Of a stretch of 64,000 bases of DNA, positions 45,247-53,795 are shown one piece after another (positions within the stretch are counted from its first letter, which is position 1; every line of letters starts with the position of its first letter). Below the pieces are notes generated by a model, which saw only the letters and a program-made list of their open reading frames with translations, did no database searches and was not told the DNA's origin. This DNA comes from Verminephrobacter eiseniae EF01-2 (GTDB taxonomy: Bacteria > Pseudomonadota > Gammaproteobacteria > Burkholderiales > Burkholderiaceae_C), in assembly GCF_000015565.1 (NCBI RefSeq), contig NC_008786.1:1798001-1862000 (forward strand), given 5' to 3'. The position numbers were made by a program, and so were the translations under genes.

Positions 45247-46116
45247 ATGAGCATGCATTTCCTTTTTCTCCACCACTGCCGGCGCCCCCCGGCCTGGTCA
45301 CGCGCTGAAACCGGGCTGCTGCTGGGCGCGGTGGCGCTGCTGGCGGTGGCCTGGTTCGGGCCGGCGCTGCCGGCCAGCGTGCAGCAGCACGACTTTGCCG
45401 ACCTGCGCACGCTCTGGGGCATTCCCTGCGCGATGGATGTGCTGAGCAATCTGCCGTTTGCGTTCGCCGGCCTGTATGGCCTGGTCGTGCTGCGCCGCGT
45501 GGGACCGGCCATGCCCGATGCCGCATCGCGTGCCTCGGCCACGCTGTTCTTTGCCGGCCTGCTGTGCACGGCGGCGGGCTCTGCGGTGTACCACTGGCAG
45601 CCGCAGGATGCGGGTTTGCTGTGGGACCGGCTGGGCATGGTCCTGCCTTTTGCCGGTTTGCTGGGGCTGACTGCGGCCAACCGTGTGAGTGAGCGATCGG
45701 GCTGGGCCGTCGCCGCCGCCGTGCTGCTGGCCGGGCCGCTGGCCCTGCTGTGGTGGTCGTACCGGGGCAATTTGTTGCCCTGGGCCGTGGTGCAGTTCGG
45801 TGGCATGTCGGTGGTGTTGGTGCTGGCCTTCGTGCCGCGCCGCGCGGGCGCGCTGGCGCTGTATCCGGGGGCGGTGATTGCGCTGTATGCGCTGGCCAAG
45901 CTGTTCGAGGCGGCGGACCATGCGGTGTTCGGGGCCACCGCGCAGTGGGTGTCGGGCCACAGCCTCAAGCATGTGCTGGCGGCAGGCGCGGCCTGGCCGG
46001 TGTTGTCGGCATTGGCGGCGTTGCACAGCGACAGGCCCGGCGTGTCGCACACCACCATGCGCTCCCCGTGGGCGCAGGAAAGCACCAGCCAACCGCAGAC
46101 CGGGGCCGGCGCGTGA
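45247..46116 (+). CDS. Alkaline ceramidase/phytoceramidase-like membrane protein (CREST superfamily)
   Basis: The product is 289 residues from ATG 45247, with about seven hydrophobic segments. Conserved features of the bacterial aPHC family are IPCAMDVLSNLPFAFAGLYG, SAVYHWQPQDAGLLWDRLGM (metal His and Asp) and GHSLKHVLAAGA with two more His. The metal-dependent fold hydrolyses ceramides in eukaryotic relatives; the bacterial substrate is unknown, perhaps another amide- or ester-linked lipid. Its stop overlaps (GTGA) the start of the repeat stretch leading into an MFS-acyltransferase gene, so both are probably co-transcribed and concerned with lipid turnover. Confidence 0.82.
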   Translation: MSMHFLFLHHCRRPPAWSRAETGLLLGAVALLAVAWFGPALPASVQQHDFADLRTLWGIPCAMDVLSNLPFAFAGLYGLVVLRRVGPAMPDAASRASATLFFAGLLCTAAGSAVYHWQPQDAGLLWDRLGMVLPFAGLLGLTAANRVSERSGWAVAAAVLLAGPLALLWWSYRGNLLPWAVVQFGGMSVVLVLAFVPRRAGALALYPGAVIALYALAKLFEAADHAVFGATAQWVSGHSLKHVLAAGAAWPVLSALAALHSDRPGVSHTTMRSPWAQESTSQPQTGAGA

Positions 46117-46295
46117 GCGCCGCCCGGCCGCCCGAAGGCGCTCGAACCGCAGCCGAAGGCGAAGGTACTCCATCCTTCGCCGCCCGGCCGCCCGAAGGCG
46201 CTCATACCGTAGCCGGAGGCGAAGGTGCCCCATCCTTCGCCGCCCGGCCGCCCGAAGGCGCTCATACCGTAGCCGAAGGCGAAGGTGCTCCAGTG
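46113..46295. repeat. Three 60-bp repeat units fused in frame to the next gene
   Basis: Three diverged copies of the same 60-bp unit as at 32881 (GCCCGAAGGCGCTC..., AGCCGAAGGCGAAGGT). The array begins at GTG 46113, which overlaps the ceramidase-like stop, and ends in CCAGTGAAC, where GTG 46293 could start the MFS-acyltransferase. The frame is open through all three copies. If translated from 46113 the downstream protein would gain a 60-residue Pro/Glu/Gly/Ala-rich N-terminus made of three 20-residue repeats. Confidence 0.9.
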
Positions 46296-48227
46296 AACCC
46301 CGAAACTTCCTTGGCCGGCGTGGCGCAGCCGCATGCAGACCCGAACCAGTTCGCCCTGTTGCAGCAGCGGCGTTTTGCGCCGTTCTTCTGGACGCAGTTC
46401 CTGGGCGCTGCGAACGACAATCTGTTCAAGTTTGCGTTCACGGTGATGGTGACTTACCAACTCAGTGTGTCGTGGCTGCCGCCGGCGATGGCGGGGCTGG
46501 TGATCGGTGCGCTGTTCATCCTGCCGTTCCTGTTGTTTTCAGCCACCTCGGGGCAGTTCGCCGACAAGTACGACAAGACCCGCATGATCCGCTGGGTGAA
46601 GAGCCTGGAGATTGCCATCATGCTGGTGGCGGCGGGCGGGTTCATCGCCGGCCAGGTGCCGGTGCTGCTGCTGTGCACCTTTTTGATGGGCCTTCATTCC
46701 ACGCTGTTCGGCCCGGTGAAGTACGCCTATCTGCCCCAGGTGCTCAGCGAGCGTGAGCTCACCGGGGGCAACGGCATGGTCGAGATGGGCACGTTCGTCG
46801 CCATCTTGCTGGGCAATGTGGCCGGCGGCCTGCTGGCGGCCCTGCCCGGCGTGGGCCATGCCAGCGTGGCGGCGGGCTGCGTGCTGGTCGCGCTGCTCGG
46901 GCGTGCGGTGGCGCAGTTCGTCCCCCCGGTGCCAGCCACCGACCCGGGGCTCAGGATCAACTGGAACCCTTTCACGGAAACCTGGCGCAACCTCCAACTG
47001 GCGCAGCAGAGTGTGGTGGTGTTCCGCTCGCTGCTGGGCATTAGCTGGATGTGGTTCTTTGGCGCGATGTTTCTGTCGCAGTTTCCGAGCCTGGCCAAAG
47101 AGGTGCTGCATGGCGACGAGCAGGTGGCCTCGCTGCTGCTGGTGGTGTTTTCCGTCGGCATCGGCATCGGCGCGCTGCTGTGCGAGCGGCTCTCGCGCCG
47201 CCATCTGGAGATCGGTCTGGTGCCGCTGGGGGCGATAGGCATGAGTGGGTTCGCGATCGACCTGTACTTTGCCGCGCGCAGCCTGCCGCCGGCGCAGGCC
47301 ATGGGCCTGGCGGCCTTTCTGGCCCAGGGCGCGCATTGGCGCGTGCTGCTCGATCTGGCGCTGCTGAGCCTGTTTGCCGGCCTGTACAGCGTGCCGATGT
47401 ACGCGCTGATACAGATGCGCTGCCAGCCCACGCACCGCGCGCGCATCATTGCCGCGAACAACATCCTGAATGCGCTGTTCATGATCGCCAGCGCGCTGAT
47501 TGCCGGCGCGCTGCTGGCAGCCGGCTGCACCGTGCCGCAGATTTTCCTGTTCACCGGCATTGCCAACGCGGTGGTGGCGTCCTACATCTTCATGCTGGTG
47601 CCCGAGTACCTGCTGCGCTGCGTGGCCTGGGTGGTGTCGCGCTTGGTGTACCGCTTCGAGGTGCAGGGCGATGAGAACCTGCCGGCCACGGGCGCCGCCA
47701 TCCTGGCCTGCAACCATGTGAGCTTTGTCGATGCCGTGCTGCTGATGGCGGCCAGCCCCCGGCCGATCAGCTTTTTGATGGACCACCGCATCTTTCGCGT
47801 GCCGGTGCTCGGCGGGCTGTTCCGCTTGGCCAAGGCGATTCCGGTGGCGCCCCAACAGGAAGACCCCGCCACCTACCACGCAGCGTTCGAGCGTGCCGCG
47901 CAGGTGCTGCGCGCGGGCGGTCTGCTGGCCATCTTTCCCGAAGGCGGGGTCACCCGCGACGGGCAGTTGCAGGAGTTCAAGGGCGGGATCATGAAGATCC
48001 TGGAACGCGCCCGGGCCGACGGGGTGCAGGCGCCGGTGATCCCGATGGCGCTGACCAACCTGTGGGGCTCTTATTTCAGCCGCATCGAGCCTGGCGGCGC
48101 CATGGTGCGGCCCTGGCGCCGGGGCTTTTACAGCCGCGTGGGGCTGAACGTGGGGCCGCCCGTGGCGCCATCGGGCGTGCAGCCTGCGTTGCTGCGCACG
48201 CGGGTGGCTGACCTGCTCCGGGCCTGA
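46293..48227 (+). CDS. LplT-like MFS transporter fused to a PlsC-type acyltransferase
   Basis: The product is 644 residues from GTG 46293, or 704 from GTG 46113 if the repeat is translated. The MFS half (~25-420) opens with FAPFFWTQFLGAANDNLFKF, like LplT. It has FGPVKYAYLPQVLSERELTGGNG and some ten to twelve hydrophobic segments. The acyltransferase half (~455-640) has the NHVSFVDAV (H-x4-D) and FPEGGVTRDG motifs and PVIPMALTNLWGS. The combination suggests import of lysophospholipid and its re-acylation by one protein, like LplT plus Aas but without the acyl-ACP synthetase domain. Upstream lies the ceramidase-like gene. Confidence 0.88.
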   Translation: MNPETSLAGVAQPHADPNQFALLQQRRFAPFFWTQFLGAANDNLFKFAFTVMVTYQLSVSWLPPAMAGLVIGALFILPFLLFSATSGQFADKYDKTRMIRWVKSLEIAIMLVAAGGFIAGQVPVLLLCTFLMGLHSTLFGPVKYAYLPQVLSERELTGGNGMVEMGTFVAILLGNVAGGLLAALPGVGHASVAAGCVLVALLGRAVAQFVPPVPATDPGLRINWNPFTETWRNLQLAQQSVVVFRSLLGISWMWFFGAMFLSQFPSLAKEVLHGDEQVASLLLVVFSVGIGIGALLCERLSRRHLEIGLVPLGAIGMSGFAIDLYFAARSLPPAQAMGLAAFLAQGAHWRVLLDLALLSLFAGLYSVPMYALIQMRCQPTHRARIIAANNILNALFMIASALIAGALLAAGCTVPQIFLFTGIANAVVASYIFMLVPEYLLRCVAWVVSRLVYRFEVQGDENLPATGAAILACNHVSFVDAVLLMAASPRPISFLMDHRIFRVPVLGGLFRLAKAIPVAPQQEDPATYHAAFERAAQVLRAGGLLAIFPEGGVTRDGQLQEFKGGIMKILERARADGVQAPVIPMALTNLWGSYFSRIEPGGAMVRPWRRGFYSRVGLNVGPPVAPSGVQPALLRTRVADLLRA

Positions 48228-48576
48228 GCCGGGTCGGCGCGCACTTCATCCGGCACGGCAAGGCGTTCGAGCGCGGGCAGCCGGGCGCCTGCGGGCAAGC
48301 CGCAGCGCCATCCGCTCCGTACCAGAAACGAGGGCCTCCGACGCCGACCCGGTGGAGGCCGGCGCGGGCGTGATCGGCCACGGCAGCGGGCTGTGCGCGC
48401 GCTGCGCCAGTGTGCCGTCCTTGTCTGCTGCCTGCCGGATCATCGGGCTGGCGCCCCGGCGCCGCCGGTGCTGCGTCTGTGCTGCATCTGCTGCCTGTGT
48501 GCGGCGCACCCTGCCCGCCCAACGCAAACAGGTATGCTGGCCCGGGTGTGAAAAACCCTGCGCCCGGCAACCACCC
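48228..48576. other. 349-bp gap before the enoyl-CoA hydratase gene
   Basis: I see no convincing gene. It is GC-rich with repeated CTGTGC/CTGCTGCC blocks. A minus-strand open frame covers it but has no recognisable domain and low-complexity Arg/Ala/Pro composition. A CAGGTATGCTGG stretch near 48530 could be a -10 region for the next gene. Confidence 0.4.
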
Positions 48577-49341
48577 ATGACCACCCACCTCCATCACGCC
48601 GCAGTCGCCCTGGACGAACGGGGCATCGCCACCGTCACGATCCGCAATGCCGGAGCGCTGAACATTCTTTCCTCGCCCGTGCTGCTGGACCTGATCGCGG
48701 CGTTCGAGGCGCTGGCGCAAGAACCGGTGCTCAGGGTTGCCATCTTGCGGGGCACCGGCGACAGGGCCTTCGTGGCCGGTGCCGACATCAAGGAGATGGG
48801 GGCGCTGGCGCCAGAAACGGCGCCGGCCTTCATCGACCGGCTGCGGCGCTTGTGCGATGCGGTGCGCTGCTTGCCCGTCCCGGTGATCGCCCGCGTCGCT
48901 GGCTGGGCCTTGGGCGGGGGGCTGGAGCTTGCCGCTGCCTGCGACCTGCGCTATGCCAGCAACCGGGCGCAGCTCGGGATGCCGGAGGTCAAGATCGGCA
49001 TTCCATCGATCATCCACGCCGCCTTGCTGCCCCGCCTGATCGGCAACGCCCGCGCCAACTGGCTGCTGCTGACCGGCGAGAGCATAGCCGCCGCCCAGGC
49101 GCTGTCCTGGGGGCTGATCGACGCCAGCCTTCCTTTGGATCGCCTCGATGCCGAAATAGCGCATCTGGCGGGCAGCATCGCCGGCTACGGCCCGATGGTC
49201 ATGCGCCAGCAAAAGCGGCTCATCCGCGAGTGGATGGATGCGCCGCTGCCCCAGGCCATCGCCGATGGCGTTCAGGAGTTTGCCAACGCCTTCGATACCG
49301 GCGAGCCGCAGCGCTACATGGCCGCATTGGCCCGGAAATAG
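48577..49341 (+). CDS. Enoyl-CoA hydratase/isomerase family protein
   Basis: The product is 254 residues from ATG 48577. The crotonase fold is evident: the AILRGTGDRAFVAGADIKEM oxyanion-hole strand with GADI, RVAGWALGGGLELAAACDL with the second oxyanion Gly, and LGMPEVKIGIPSIIHAALLP, where the Glu of PEV occupies a catalytic position. The substrate cannot be assigned (hydration, isomerisation or other crotonase chemistry). It stands alone and converges with the methyltransferase gene. Confidence 0.9.
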   Translation: MTTHLHHAAVALDERGIATVTIRNAGALNILSSPVLLDLIAAFEALAQEPVLRVAILRGTGDRAFVAGADIKEMGALAPETAPAFIDRLRRLCDAVRCLPVPVIARVAGWALGGGLELAAACDLRYASNRAQLGMPEVKIGIPSIIHAALLPRLIGNARANWLLLTGESIAAAQALSWGLIDASLPLDRLDAEIAHLAGSIAGYGPMVMRQQKRLIREWMDAPLPQAIADGVQEFANAFDTGEPQRYMAALARK

Positions 49342-49370
49342 CGCCAACAGCCGCCGCGCCGGGGCGCGGG

Positions 49371-49949
49371 TCAACGCAAGGGATACCGCGCGGGGCGCCC
49401 GGACTGCGGGTGCTCCCGCAGCGCTGCAATGCGTTGCACGAAGCGCGCAGGCTGCGGCACGAAACCGTCCTCGTAGCCCAGCACGCGCAAAGCGGCGCAG
49501 GCGCCGAGCAGTTCGCCGGGGCGCAGCAGAAATTCCGCCCGGGTGGGCCGGCCCACGGTTTCCTGGCCTTGCGCAAAGGTTTCGTAGATCAGCAGTCCGC
49601 CGGGCGCGACGCTGGCCACGATGACCGGCAACAAGGGGCGCCACAGATAGTTGGTGACCACCACCGCATCGAATCGCCGCCCGGGGAAAGCACCGCCTGG
49701 CTGCTCGGATTGCCTTTCGGCAAAGGGCCAGGGGCCGGCCTCGATGTCGGCACAGATCATCTCGCCCAGATCGGCGCAGGCCGCCAGCGCCTGGGCCGAG
49801 CGGTCCAGCCCGACGACGCAATGGCCCCGGCTGCGCAGCCAGCGCAAATGGCGTCCCGTGCCGCAGGCCACATCCAGCACCGTGCTGCCGGGCGCGATCA
49901 GCCCGGCCCAGCGGCAAACCCAGTCGGAGGGGGCATCGGTTGCGTGCAT
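49371..49949 (-). CDS. Class I SAM-dependent methyltransferase
   Basis: The product is 192 residues. Motif I is VLDVACGTGRHLRWL (~24-38), motif II has VVGLDRSAQAL and motif IV FDAVVVTNYLWRPLLP; IVASVAPGGLLIYETFAQGQE follows. The order and the YETFAxGxE motif fit the TehB-like/putative tellurite-type methyltransferases, but no substrate can be deduced. It lies downstream, same strand, of a small membrane-protein gene and a 103-bp repeat. Confidence 0.87.
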   Translation of the reverse strand: MHATDAPSDWVCRWAGLIAPGSTVLDVACGTGRHLRWLRSRGHCVVGLDRSAQALAACADLGEMICADIEAGPWPFAERQSEQPGGAFPGRRFDAVVVTNYLWRPLLPVIVASVAPGGLLIYETFAQGQETVGRPTRAEFLLRPGELLGACAALRVLGYEDGFVPQPARFVQRIAALREHPQSGRPARYPLR

Positions 49950-50036
49950 GCGGCCATGAAAAAATGGCTATCGGCGCTCGGTGGTATGCATCTGCGGCCC
50001 GAAAGGGGAGAGCGGGGAGAGCGCCCGGCGGTACCC

Positions 50037-50139
50037 ATTCCATTCCTGAATCGTTCGTGAACGCGAAGGCGGAGCGCAGACAGTGCGGCTGTACGGCAAG
50101 CGAGGCCGACAAAGTGCACGGATGATGCAGGAATGGAAT
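50037..50139. repeat. 103-bp repeat with terminal inverted repeats, copy 1
   Basis: The left end is ATTCCATTCCTGAATC and the right end GATGCAGGAATGGAAT, an inverted repeat of 16 bp with one mismatch. The interior shares AAGGCGGAGCGC, CGGCAAGCGA and AAGTGCACGG with copy 2 at 60514. The right edge touches the stop codon of the small minus-strand gene, just as copy 2 touches that of the GGDEF gene. No transposase is present; it is a MITE-like or 3'-end-associated element. Confidence 0.85.
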
Positions 50140-50288
50140 CAGAAGCAGGCCCATACCTGCCCGGCCAGCAGCAGCATGAATTCGGGCATGGTGTACAGGG
50201 CAAACACCAGCAGGCACAGCAGCAGCGCCACCGCCTGGGCCAGCCAGCGCCGCGCCACGGGTTTTGTCGGAGGGGGGCTATCGTTCAT
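50139..50288 (-). CDS. 49-residue single-pass membrane protein
   Basis: The protein reads MNDSPPPTKPVARRWLAQAV, then one hydrophobic helix ALLLCLLVFALYTM and a C-terminus MLLLAGQVWACF. A proline-rich cytosolic start, an Arg pair before the helix and an aromatic end give a standard N-in small membrane protein. I recall similar ~50-residue proteins in other Comamonadaceae, without function. The stop lies exactly at the border of the 103-bp repeat. No obvious ribosome site precedes the ATG. Confidence 0.65.
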   Translation of the reverse strand: MNDSPPPTKPVARRWLAQAVALLLCLLVFALYTMPEFMLLLAGQVWACF

Positions 50289-50349
50289 CGTGCACATGTC
50301 CGGGTTGGCTGCACTGCGTTGCGCGTCGAACTGGATAGTGATGGCCGGC

Positions 50350-50437
50350 GTTGCGTGGTCAAGCCGATGGCGCGATGTTGCGTGGTCAAGCCGATGGCAC
50401 GACGTTGCGCGTCAAGCCGATAGCGCGACGTTGCGCG
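50350..50437. repeat. 27-bp tandem repeat at the 3' end of the MFS gene
   Basis: About 3.3 copies of a 27-bp unit (GTTGCGTGGTCAAGCCGATG followed by GCGCGAT, with variants). The third copy contains the MFS stop codon and encodes the final residues of that protein. It could affect the transcript end but does not form a clear terminator. Confidence 0.8.
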
Positions 50438-51629
50438 CTATGGGCCTTTCCTTGATCGGAAGGTTCACCAGCGCCGCAAACAGGCCCAGGCCGATGGAGA
50501 TGAACCAGACGATGTCGTAGCTGCCGGTGACGTCATACAGATAGCCGCCGAGCCATACGCCGATGAAACTGCCGATCTGGTGGCCGAAAAACACAAAGCC
50601 GCCCAGCATCGACAGGTGCTGTATGCCGAAGATCTGGGCGATGGTGGCATTGGTCAGCGGGATGGTCGACAACCACAGCGCGCCCATCACGGACGAGAAG
50701 ATGTACACCGATGCCGGCGACAGCGGCACCAGCAAGAAGATGGTGATCGACACGGCCCGCGCCGAGTAGATGAAGGCCAGCAGATAGCGCTTGGGCAGGT
50801 GCTGGCCCAGCACGCCGGCGATGTAGGTGCCAAATACGTTGAACAGTCCGATCAGCGCCAGCGAATAGCTGGCCACCTGGGGCGACAGGCCATGGTCTTT
50901 GAGGTAGCTGGGCATGTGCACGCCAATGAACACCACCTGAAAGCCGCACACGAAGTAGCCCATCATCAGCAGTGTAAAGCTCGGGTAGCGCAGCGCCTCG
51001 CCCAGCGCCTGCACGATGGTCTGGTCGCGTTTGACCGGGGTAGCGCCCCCGAACCCGGGCTCGCGCAGGCCAAAAGCCAGCGGCACGATCAGCAGCACCA
51101 TCAGCGCCAGCGCCAGCAGCGCCTGCTGCCAGCCCAAGCCGGCGATCAGCCAGCCTTCCACGGGCACCATCAGGAACTGGCCGAACGAGCCGGCCGCTGC
51201 CGCCACGCCCATGGCCCAGGAGCGGCGCTCAGGGGCCAGTTGCCGGCCCAGCACGCCGTAGATCACGGCGTAGGTGGTGCCGGCCTGCGCCGCGCCAATC
51301 AGTATCCCGGCGCTCAGTGCAAACCAGGTCGGCGTGGGCGCCAGCGCCATGCCCACCAACCCCAGGCCGTAGAGCAGTGCGCCACCGATGAGCACACGAA
51401 AAGCGCCAAACCGGTCTGCGATCATGCCGACGAAAATGCCGACGATCCCCCAGGAGAGGTTCTGGATCGCAATCGCCAGCGCAAACGACTGGCGGGTCCA
51501 GCCCATCTCTTGCGTGATCGGCAGCAGCCATAGCCCGAAGCCATGGCGTATGCCCATCGACAGGGTCACGACGGACGCCCCGCAGATCAAGACCTGGAGC
51601 ATGGACAGTTTGGGAGGATGGGTAGGCAT
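50412..51629 (-). CDS. MFS transporter (monocarboxylate/oxalate-formate type)
   Basis: The product is 405 residues from ATG 51629, with twelve predicted hydrophobic segments. MGIRHGFGLWLLPITQEMGWTR at the start, SWGIVGIFVGMIADRFGAFR (MFS A-like motif) and the central FCxQVVFIGVHMPSYLKDHG-type sequence (here VCGFQVVFIGVHMPSYL) fit the carboxylate-transporting MFS group often found in Burkholderiales. The substrate is unknown. The last residues (NVALSA) come from a 27-bp tandem repeat. It is divergent from parE with a 165-bp gap. Confidence 0.88.
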   Translation of the reverse strand: MPTHPPKLSMLQVLICGASVVTLSMGIRHGFGLWLLPITQEMGWTRQSFALAIAIQNLSWGIVGIFVGMIADRFGAFRVLIGGALLYGLGLVGMALAPTPTWFALSAGILIGAAQAGTTYAVIYGVLGRQLAPERRSWAMGVAAAAGSFGQFLMVPVEGWLIAGLGWQQALLALALMVLLIVPLAFGLREPGFGGATPVKRDQTIVQALGEALRYPSFTLLMMGYFVCGFQVVFIGVHMPSYLKDHGLSPQVASYSLALIGLFNVFGTYIAGVLGQHLPKRYLLAFIYSARAVSITIFLLVPLSPASVYIFSSVMGALWLSTIPLTNATIAQIFGIQHLSMLGGFVFFGHQIGSFIGVWLGGYLYDVTGSYDIVWFISIGLGLFAALVNLPIKERPIARNVALSA

Positions 51630-51794
51630 CGCAGCAATATAGCGCGATTGCATCTGCTCCGCTGGCGCACCGCGGCTGCCATGCCAGCGCCGCTGCCGCT
51701 GCATGGCAGGCCGGGCCAGGTTTCCAACTGTTCCAACTGTGAAACTGTTTTTTTATCCAGCTTTTGCTGCACTGCCACATTACAATCGGCCCCC

Positions 51795-53780
51795 ATGTCT
51801 GCCAAACCCTCCCGCCTGCCCACGAGCGGCGTCTACTCCGAAGGCTCGATCCGCGTCCTCAAGGGCCTGGAGCCTGTCCGGCAGCGCCCGGGCATGTACA
51901 CCCGCACCGACAACCCGCTGCATATCACCCAGGAGGTGCTGGACAACGCGGCCGACGAGGCACTGGCCGGCTACGGCAAAAAGATCAAGGTCACGCTGCA
52001 CATCGATGGCTCGGTGAGCGTCGAGGACGACGGGCGCGGCATTCCGTTTGGCATGCACCCCGAAGAAAAGGCGCCGGTGATCGAGTTGGTCTTCACCCGG
52101 CTGCACGCGGGAGGCAAATTCGACAAGGGCCAGGGCGGCGCCTACAGCTTCTCGGGCGGCCTGCATGGCGTGGGGGTGAGCGTGACCAATGCGCTGACCA
52201 CGCGCCTGGAAGCCACCAGCCACCGCGAGGGCCAGCTCGCGCGCCTGGTGTTCTCGGGGGGCGCAGTCATCGAGCCCCTGCGCACCCGGCCGCTGGCATC
52301 CGGCGAGCGCCGGCAGGGCACCACGGTGCGCCTGTGGCCCGATGCCCAATACTTTGAATCCTGCGCCCTGCCCATGGGCCCGCTGTGCCAGCTACTGCGC
52401 AGCAAGGCGGTGCTGATGCCGGGCCTGTGCGTCTCGCTGCTCAACGAGAAAACGCGCGACACGCAAACCTGGCAGTACCAGGGCGGCCTGCGCGACTACC
52501 TGGCGCAGAACCTGAGCGCCGACCCGGTGATCCCGCTGTTCGAGGGCGCCGCTTTTGCCGACGGCAGCCATGAGAGCTTTGCCGAAGGCGAGGGCGCCGC
52601 CTGGTGCCTGGCCTTTACCGAAGACGGCCCGCCGATACGCGAGAGCTACGTCAACCTGATTCCCACCAGCGCCGGCGGCACGCACGAAAGCGGCCTGCGC
52701 GATGGCCTGTTCAACGCCGTCAAGAGCTTCATCGAGTTGCACAGCCTGCTGCCCAAGGGCGTGAAATTGCTGCCCGAAGACATGTTTGCGCGTGCCAGCT
52801 ACGTGCTGTCGGCCAAAGTGCTGGACCCGCAGTTCCAGGGCCAGATCAAGGAGCGCCTGAACTCGCGCGACGCCGTGCGCCTGGTCTCGGGCTTCGTGCG
52901 CCCGGCGCTGGAGCTTTGGCTGAACCAGCATGTCGAGTACGGCAAGAAACTGGCCGAACTGGCCATCAAGGCCGCGCAGACGCGCCAGAAGGCCGGCCAG
53001 AAGGTGGAAAAACGCAAAGGCTCGGGCGTGGCCGTGCTGCCGGGCAAGCTCACCGACTGCGAGAGCCGCGACACGGCGCACAACGAGGTCTTCCTGGTCG
53101 AGGGCGACTCGGCCGGGGGCAGCGCCAAAATGGGCCGCGACAAGGAAAGCCAGGCCATCTTGCCGCTGCGCGGCAAGGTGCTCAACACCTGGGAGGTGGA
53201 GCGCGACCGGCTGTTTGCGAACAACGAAATCCACGACATCTCGGTGGCCATCGGCGTCGATCCGCATGGCCCGGATGACAGGCCCGACCTGACCGGCCTG
53301 CGCTATGGCAAGGTCTGCATCCTGAGCGATGCGGATGTCGACGGCGCGCACATACAGGTGCTGCTGCTGACCCTGTTCTTTCGCCACTTCCCGCAGTTGA
53401 TCGCGACCGGCCACATCTATGTGGCCCGGCCCCCGCTGTTTCGCGTCGATGTGCCCGCGCGCGGCAAAAAGCCTGCGGCCAAGATGTACGCGCTCGACGC
53501 GGGCGAGTTGGCCGCCATCCTCGACAAATGCGCCAAAGAAGGCTTGGCGCGCGAGAAATGCCAGATCAGCCGCTTCAAGGGCCTGGGCGAGATGAATGCC
53601 GAGCAACTGTGGGAGACCACCTTGAACCCCGACACCCGGCGCCTGTTGCCGGTGCAACTGGGCGCGCTGGATTTTTCCGCCACCGAAGGGCTGATCACCA
53701 AACTCATGGGCAAAGGCGAGGCCGCCGCCCGGCGCGAGCTGATGGAACTGCACGGCGACGCGGTGGAGATCGACATCTGA
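51795..53780 (+). CDS. parE: DNA topoisomerase IV subunit B
   Basis: The product is 661 residues from ATG 51795. The GHKL ATPase has LDNAADEALAGYG, DDGRGIPFGMH and GGLHGVGVSVTNAL; the transducer and Toprim parts include VEGDSAGGSAKMGRDKE and ILSDADVDGAHI. The C-terminal RFKGLGEMNAEQLWETTL is typical. The length and the lack of the long GyrB insertion favour ParE over GyrB. It decatenates daughter chromosomes with ParC, which is not in the window. A TTTTTTTATCC/TACAATC stretch (51749-51787) probably contains the promoter. Confidence 0.94.
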   Translation: MSAKPSRLPTSGVYSEGSIRVLKGLEPVRQRPGMYTRTDNPLHITQEVLDNAADEALAGYGKKIKVTLHIDGSVSVEDDGRGIPFGMHPEEKAPVIELVFTRLHAGGKFDKGQGGAYSFSGGLHGVGVSVTNALTTRLEATSHREGQLARLVFSGGAVIEPLRTRPLASGERRQGTTVRLWPDAQYFESCALPMGPLCQLLRSKAVLMPGLCVSLLNEKTRDTQTWQYQGGLRDYLAQNLSADPVIPLFEGAAFADGSHESFAEGEGAAWCLAFTEDGPPIRESYVNLIPTSAGGTHESGLRDGLFNAVKSFIELHSLLPKGVKLLPEDMFARASYVLSAKVLDPQFQGQIKERLNSRDAVRLVSGFVRPALELWLNQHVEYGKKLAELAIKAAQTRQKAGQKVEKRKGSGVAVLPGKLTDCESRDTAHNEVFLVEGDSAGGSAKMGRDKESQAILPLRGKVLNTWEVERDRLFANNEIHDISVAIGVDPHGPDDRPDLTGLRYGKVCILSDADVDGAHIQVLLLTLFFRHFPQLIATGHIYVARPPLFRVDVPARGKKPAAKMYALDAGELAAILDKCAKEGLAREKCQISRFKGLGEMNAEQLWETTLNPDTRRLLPVQLGALDFSATEGLITKLMGKGEAAARRELMELHGDAVEIDI

Positions 53781-53795
53781 CCGGACCGCAGCGCC

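Noticed and set aside
48246..48584. A 112-codon minus-strand frame in the gap before the enoyl-CoA hydratase gene
   Set aside because: Arg/Ala/Pro-rich with no family resemblance, and it overlaps the probable leader of the plus-strand gene.
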